In this document: positions 59,336 to 64,000 of the stretch, one piece after another | How the letters are laid out: the number at the start of each line of letters is the position of its first letter | How positions within the stretch are numbered: position 1 is the stretch's first letter | From: Eutrigla gurnardus | Lineage: Eukaryota; Chordata; Actinopteri; Perciformes; Triglidae | Direction of reading: 5' to 3' | Assembly (NCBI GenBank): GCA_963514095.1 | Contig: OY741279.1 | Coordinates: 5,600,541-5,664,540, forward strand | Length of the DNA: 64,000 nt | Made by a program: the position numbers and the translations under genes | The notes under the pieces: model-generated | Seen by the model: the letters and a program-made list of their open reading frames with translations, nothing else | Told to the model about the DNA's origin: nothing | The model's database searches: none

Positions 59336-62300
59336 AGCTCCCGTGTGATGTGTATTTTTAGGACGGCTTGACCGATCGCTAGTCTGATGGCAGCGACTGC
59401 TTTGCATGCAGGGGAAGAGTTTCTTTTCTTTAAAAAAAAAAAAAAAGAGTCGCCTGGGAGATCTGGTCTCTGCAGGGGAGGGGGGGTCTGCATAATCCTC
59501 ATCGGCACTCCGGGTACTTTTCCTGAACCGTCATCTCAGTGCAAGGATATGATAAGTGACCTCTGGCCCCCCGGCTGTGCCTCCTCGGCTGGACCAATTC
59601 TAATGCAATCCACATGACCGCCAATGGGGTTTGGCAACGCCACGCTGTGACTGATGGCTGGTTTCAAAAAGGGCCAGAGGCATGAGAAGAGGGGGGGTGT
59701 GATTGAGTCAACTTCACTGATGAAGAAACAGTAGCGCTGTGTTGTTTTATCACAACAATGGAGTGGCTGCAGTGTTTATGAAACATCACAAAGTGTGGAA
59801 GGTGTGACTGTTAAAAACGTGGACTGATTTTTGTTTTCTGGCAAACATGACTCAGCGATATGAAGACAGAACAGAGGGGGGGGGGGGGGGGGGGGGTAAC
59901 AACACACTGGTGGGCTGCAGCACATTTGTTCGGGTCAGGCTGGATGAGTCACAGGTGAGCAACGGGAGAGAAAGCAACACGCATCGGCAATCTGTTTGCC
60001 GTTAGTCAGCGGCGCCGTCCATCACGCGGCGCCGTGTCAGGTTCTGTTTGAACGGCTGTTATCGAGGGGCAACACTTTGTCTCGGCCCGATGACCTCGTA
60101 TGGAGAGGTCGCAGGGACGGACCTTGATTTGACCCCTCGGGGACCGGTTGGGCCGGCCGTGGTGGGTTTTTTTTTTGGAGAGCTTGTTCCAGTGTTCTTC
60201 TTCCAGGGAGGGATATCAAGAGGATCAATCAATCATCAAGAGTATGAAAGTGTGTAAAGCTGCTGTAATTAATTAAAAGGATCAAATTACACACAAGGAC
60301 TCTCCACAGTTAGCCTTTTTAGCACCTTTCAAGTGAAGGACTACGTATATTTTATTGTTTTCAGGTCAGCAGCTGTTTTAGTTTTTAAAAAATCAGGCAA
60401 AGCCAGTTCTAGAGAACAACATTTCTAGGGCCGATATCCCCAAAAACGAGGCCACTCGCACCAAAACTTTCAAAAAGCACCGCAGGTAAGAGGCAAATAT
60501 GGATTTAGGGGTGAACCGTCCCTTTAATCTCAAGCATGGATGGCAAGGAGGCTCTATTCAACCAGGGGGACAGATTTCAACACAACACCGGTTAAATACA
60601 ACTTTGGTCTTATTGTTGTAGTTTTATTAATATTGCATCCACCAGGCCAAACATTCATCACAGTTTAAAGGTTCAACCTTGAATTGACCTAGTTGCATAA
60701 ACACTGTTTTAACTGTGCAGCAAAAGATTATTAACATTTCAAGAGTGCTCATCTTATTTATATATCATATTCAACCTCCTTATCAGTTGGTGTAGATCAA
60801 GTTGTTGACGTCTGATCGTGTGGCTGCATGTGTTTCTTTGGTACGATTTTCTATGAAAGTTGCAAAAAAAAAAAAAGTATACAATTCAGATGAAATTACC
60901 CAGATCTTCTAGCGAACTGACGCATCCATGGTGGAACCTTTAAACCCCGCCTCCCAGCAGGTCCAGCCTCGTTCGGACGGAAAATAACTCCAGATTCAGC
61001 CATGAATGCATTTGACAACTTTAACGACGGAATGGCTAATTAAGCGTCCATAGGAAGAATATATATATATATATATATATATTTCCCAATTAAACGAAAT
61101 CAAATCAGCATTTGAAATCCCCATCATTAGGCCACTATATGTAAAATAGCTAATGCTCTTACTTTGGTAAGTATACAGGCTGCATCTTTAAGCCCTCGGT
61201 TGTTTAGGGGGCTCAGGAGGAGTTTAGCAAACACTTTGAAGTGATCACTGCGAATCAAAAGGTTTACACGGCGTGTGTCTGTGATTGATGCATGATTGAG
61301 CATGATGGGTGATGGAAGCAGCCGTGAAGCTCCTATTGGGAACCACTCAAATGTCTTATTTATGACTTTTCATTCAAAAGTCAAAAGATGCTTTCCAAGT
61401 TTCTTCTCATTTAGGAGAAACTGTCTCGTGATGCAACCACAGACACTTACGCATGCAGGGTGTGCAGCCGCGGTACACTCATTGAGCAATCAAGAAGCGT
61501 CGGACAGGTTTTAGGTTCCCAGGAGTTAAGTGAACGGTTCCTCCTCCTCTCGGTCTCTTCTCATGGTTAGTCATCTCTATTTTCTCATCTCCGCGCAAGG
61601 CTCCCAGAATCCCCAGCTCTCAGCGATTGTACCAGGAGTAGTCAACCAGCTCTTCCTCTGGCTCCGAGCCAGTTTCACTCTCGCCCCGGGTTTCACTGTA
61701 GTTCGGAGATTGGCAAGGAGGCCTGGGAGGGAATCAGCAGGTGCACCGACAGGTCCGCCGGGCTGAGGACAAAGCTCATTGGCCCACTAGCGCTGCTCCA
61801 AAGGGCAAATTGGCAGTTTGAACAGTCATGCTTTAGGGGAAGCCTTGGCACAGTGTCTCTTTCACACAGGCAGAAACAACAACAAACTCTCATTTTGTGA
61901 TTTGTGTTGTTATTGTCATTTTTCACCTTGAATGTGTGACAAAGTTCAAAATCGAATTTGCAGGCGTAAATGATAAAATCATGAATTAATTTAGCCCTTT
62001 ATTGATTAGCAAATTAATACTGCTATTGTTGTTAACACTATTAAAATGTTAATTGCACGTCATTTTCTTTTCCCTCCATTTCTCATGTAATTCAAGCACG
62101 AGGTTCATTAGCACAACAAAAGCCAACTGTCAGTCACATTAACTGCAGTTCTGTTGATTTGAAAAAAAAAAAAAAAACTCCCATTATTTCTGTCAAAACA
62201 TAAACTGCCAGTTTCGGTGTCAAAGCGAAGCCGGTTAGAAATCGTCCCAGTTTCCTGACTGTGCCTGGAGGCAACAACGATTATTTCTGTCCCACAGAGT

Positions 62301-62703
62301 GAACAGACTGCAGTGTTCCTCGGTGGATCCGTCACGTTACACACAGGGAGGTAAACACTCCAACAAGGCCTTTGCTCATCTTTAAGCGTCGTTGATAGGC
62401 ACCCGGGTCATTCGAGGCGCTGATCAGATACGCTGTCTCTCGCCTTGTGTGCCGTCGACGTTTGCCTTCATGTTTATCTGCAGTCGTCAGGGAGCATAAC
62501 GACGTCAGAGTGACCATCAGTGATGCTTGATCAAAGTGGTTGGACACAGCTTTTTTTTTTTCAGAAGAGACCACTGAAGGGTGCATTTCGCACTCTGATG
62601 ACTGATGAGGTCATTAGCACTTAAAAAAGGAGGGGAGGGGGGGCTCCTCAGGGCCCCATTATGTCGCCAATGACCCAAGGACACAGCACCACAGTTTAAA
62701 GAG

Positions 62704-62774
<71 letters not shown>

Positions 62775-64000
62775 TGTCGTTTACGGATTTGCAATCATAT
62801 TGTGACAAGTATAAGTTCATTCACTTAAAAAAAAGGGAAATACACATGAAAACACACAACAGTGCAGCACCAACCGTCCGTGTTGATACAAGTGCTAATA
62901 TTAGCATAGCTTTAAATGGGAGAATGCAGCCATGATAACTACAATGGTGTATTGGGGAACTGTAGGGGGGAAACTGAGCCGAGAGGGGGGCAATATTCAG
63001 AGAAGGAAAATCGTGAATTTGCTACTTCATTATGACGCGATCAACCAGCATTTATGCTAGCTAACGTCCCATGAATGTACCGGTTGGCAATTCTTTTTCT
63101 AATAAATACATCAAAACGTGTGACGACGCCTCGTTAAGGGCCTTAGGGTGATGATGTGATTGTTGGTTTTATTTATATGAGGCCAAATTGTCATTATATG
63201 GGTGTTTATTGATCAGGCGGTTGGGCTAAGATGCTAGTGGCAGCTTTCACTTGTTGTCATAGCAATGGCAAATGTCTGGTCAAGCAACTCGTTTATAACA
63301 GTACAACACTATTTTAGGTTTTATGGATGATTTATATATATCTTTGAAAGCTATTGTGTGTATGTCATTTTTCTTCAATTTTTTTTTGTCATTGTGGTCT
63401 TTATTTATGTATTTTATTTGTCCAGTGTTGTTGGTTTCTATTGTTTTTTTTTGTTTGGTTTTGTGAGGTTTATCCTCCAATAAAGAAATCCTCCAATAAA
63501 GAAATTTGAACATAAATTTGAAAAGCATGCACTACTACTCCATCTCATGTGTTTAAGAAATAACAACAATTATAACAAGACAGCTGCTAGCCGTGAGATT
63601 TTAATGCAGCAAATTAAAAGTAATTATGTTATTAATCAAACAGACTACTTTAAAACATACTCTATAAGATGATATAGTGATGTCTGCTTATTACTGTTGC
63701 ACACAGGATGACTCAGTGCCGGTGTGTTTATTGAGAAATCATCACATCACTGAGTGTTAAGCTTCCTTCTATGATGAGAAAACAACAGACGAGAGTGTCT
63801 GACTGATGGTTTACTCACTAATCTTATCAAAAGCACTGTCCTCTCATGCAGAACACATCCGCCGGCCCATTCTCCTGAAGATCACCAGTCGACGAGCGTG
63901 TTATCTCTCCAGAATGGAGGGTCGTAACGCCTTTCCTTCTGATTTGAATTAAAAGAGTCTATGGTGGTGAGCAGTGACACGGCTAGTCATCATGATCAAG
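59336..64000. other. region downstream of rhov without recognised genes
   Basis: No coding exon is supported on either strand. It contains a 21-G run (59876-59896), the reverse form of a short teleost repeat end (GGTGAACCGTCCCTTTAA at 60510-60527), (AT)n at about 61060-61082, and (GT)n at 62705-62770. The remainder is AT-rich unique-looking sequence. A gene beyond 64000 could have regulatory sequence here. Confidence 0.45.

Noticed and set aside
59336..64000. Search for another gene or exon at the right end
   Set aside because: No ORF shows family resemblance, conserved motifs or paired splice sites.

Overview
The window is vertebrate nuclear DNA, most likely from a percomorph-like teleost. 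The evidence is intron-split genes with GT-AG junctions, abundant (CA)n/(GT)n and (AT)n microsatellites, short hAT-type MITEs, and the gene set dll4, chac1, ino80, vps18, rhov. This is the set found at human 15q15.1. All five reading frames are complete and open across their predicted junctions. I see no pseudogene, retroelement ORF, tRNA, rRNA or CRISPR array.

Layout. 1-9.5 kb: dll4 (+, 11 exons, 689 aa, Notch ligand). 9.5-12.95 kb: intergenic, with a GATA-motif cluster. 12.96-15.13 kb: chac1 (+, 3 exons, 196 aa, glutathione-degrading gamma-glutamylcyclotransferase) behind a promoter with two ATF4-type elements, five CCAAT boxes and a TATA box. 16.7-49.05 kb: ino80 (-, 35 coding exons, about 1579 aa, chromatin-remodelling ATPase) with two large introns (4.7 and 7.7 kb) holding repeats and AT-rich homeodomain-type clusters. 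49.77-55.5 kb: vps18 (-, 9 exons, 982 aa, HOPS/CORVET core subunit). 56.28-59.33 kb: rhov (+, 3 exons, 236 aa, atypical Rho GTPase). 59.34-64 kb: apparently gene-free.

The genes are not an operon and do not form one pathway. dll4, rhov and chac1 all touch developmental signalling: arterial Notch, Wnt/neural crest, and (from the literature) CHAC1 restraint of Notch maturation. ino80 and vps18 are housekeeping machinery. chac1 and ino80 converge, ino80 and vps18 are in tandem, and vps18 and rhov diverge from a shared 1.1 kb interval containing a 3 x 146 bp minisatellite. Compared with human order (RHOV- VPS18+ DLL4+ CHAC1+ INO80-), the vps18/rhov pair sits on the other side of ino80 and is inverted.

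Most notable: a Sox/Ets/RBPJ motif cluster in dll4 intron 3 matching the known arterial enhancer; the paired ATF4-type sites and uORF-rich leader of chac1; a one-codon last exon completing the dll4 PDZ ligand; UG-repeat tracts at ino80 3' splice sites; and MITEs with 8-bp target duplications. I found no convincing wholly new biological system; the best candidates are regulatory architectures.
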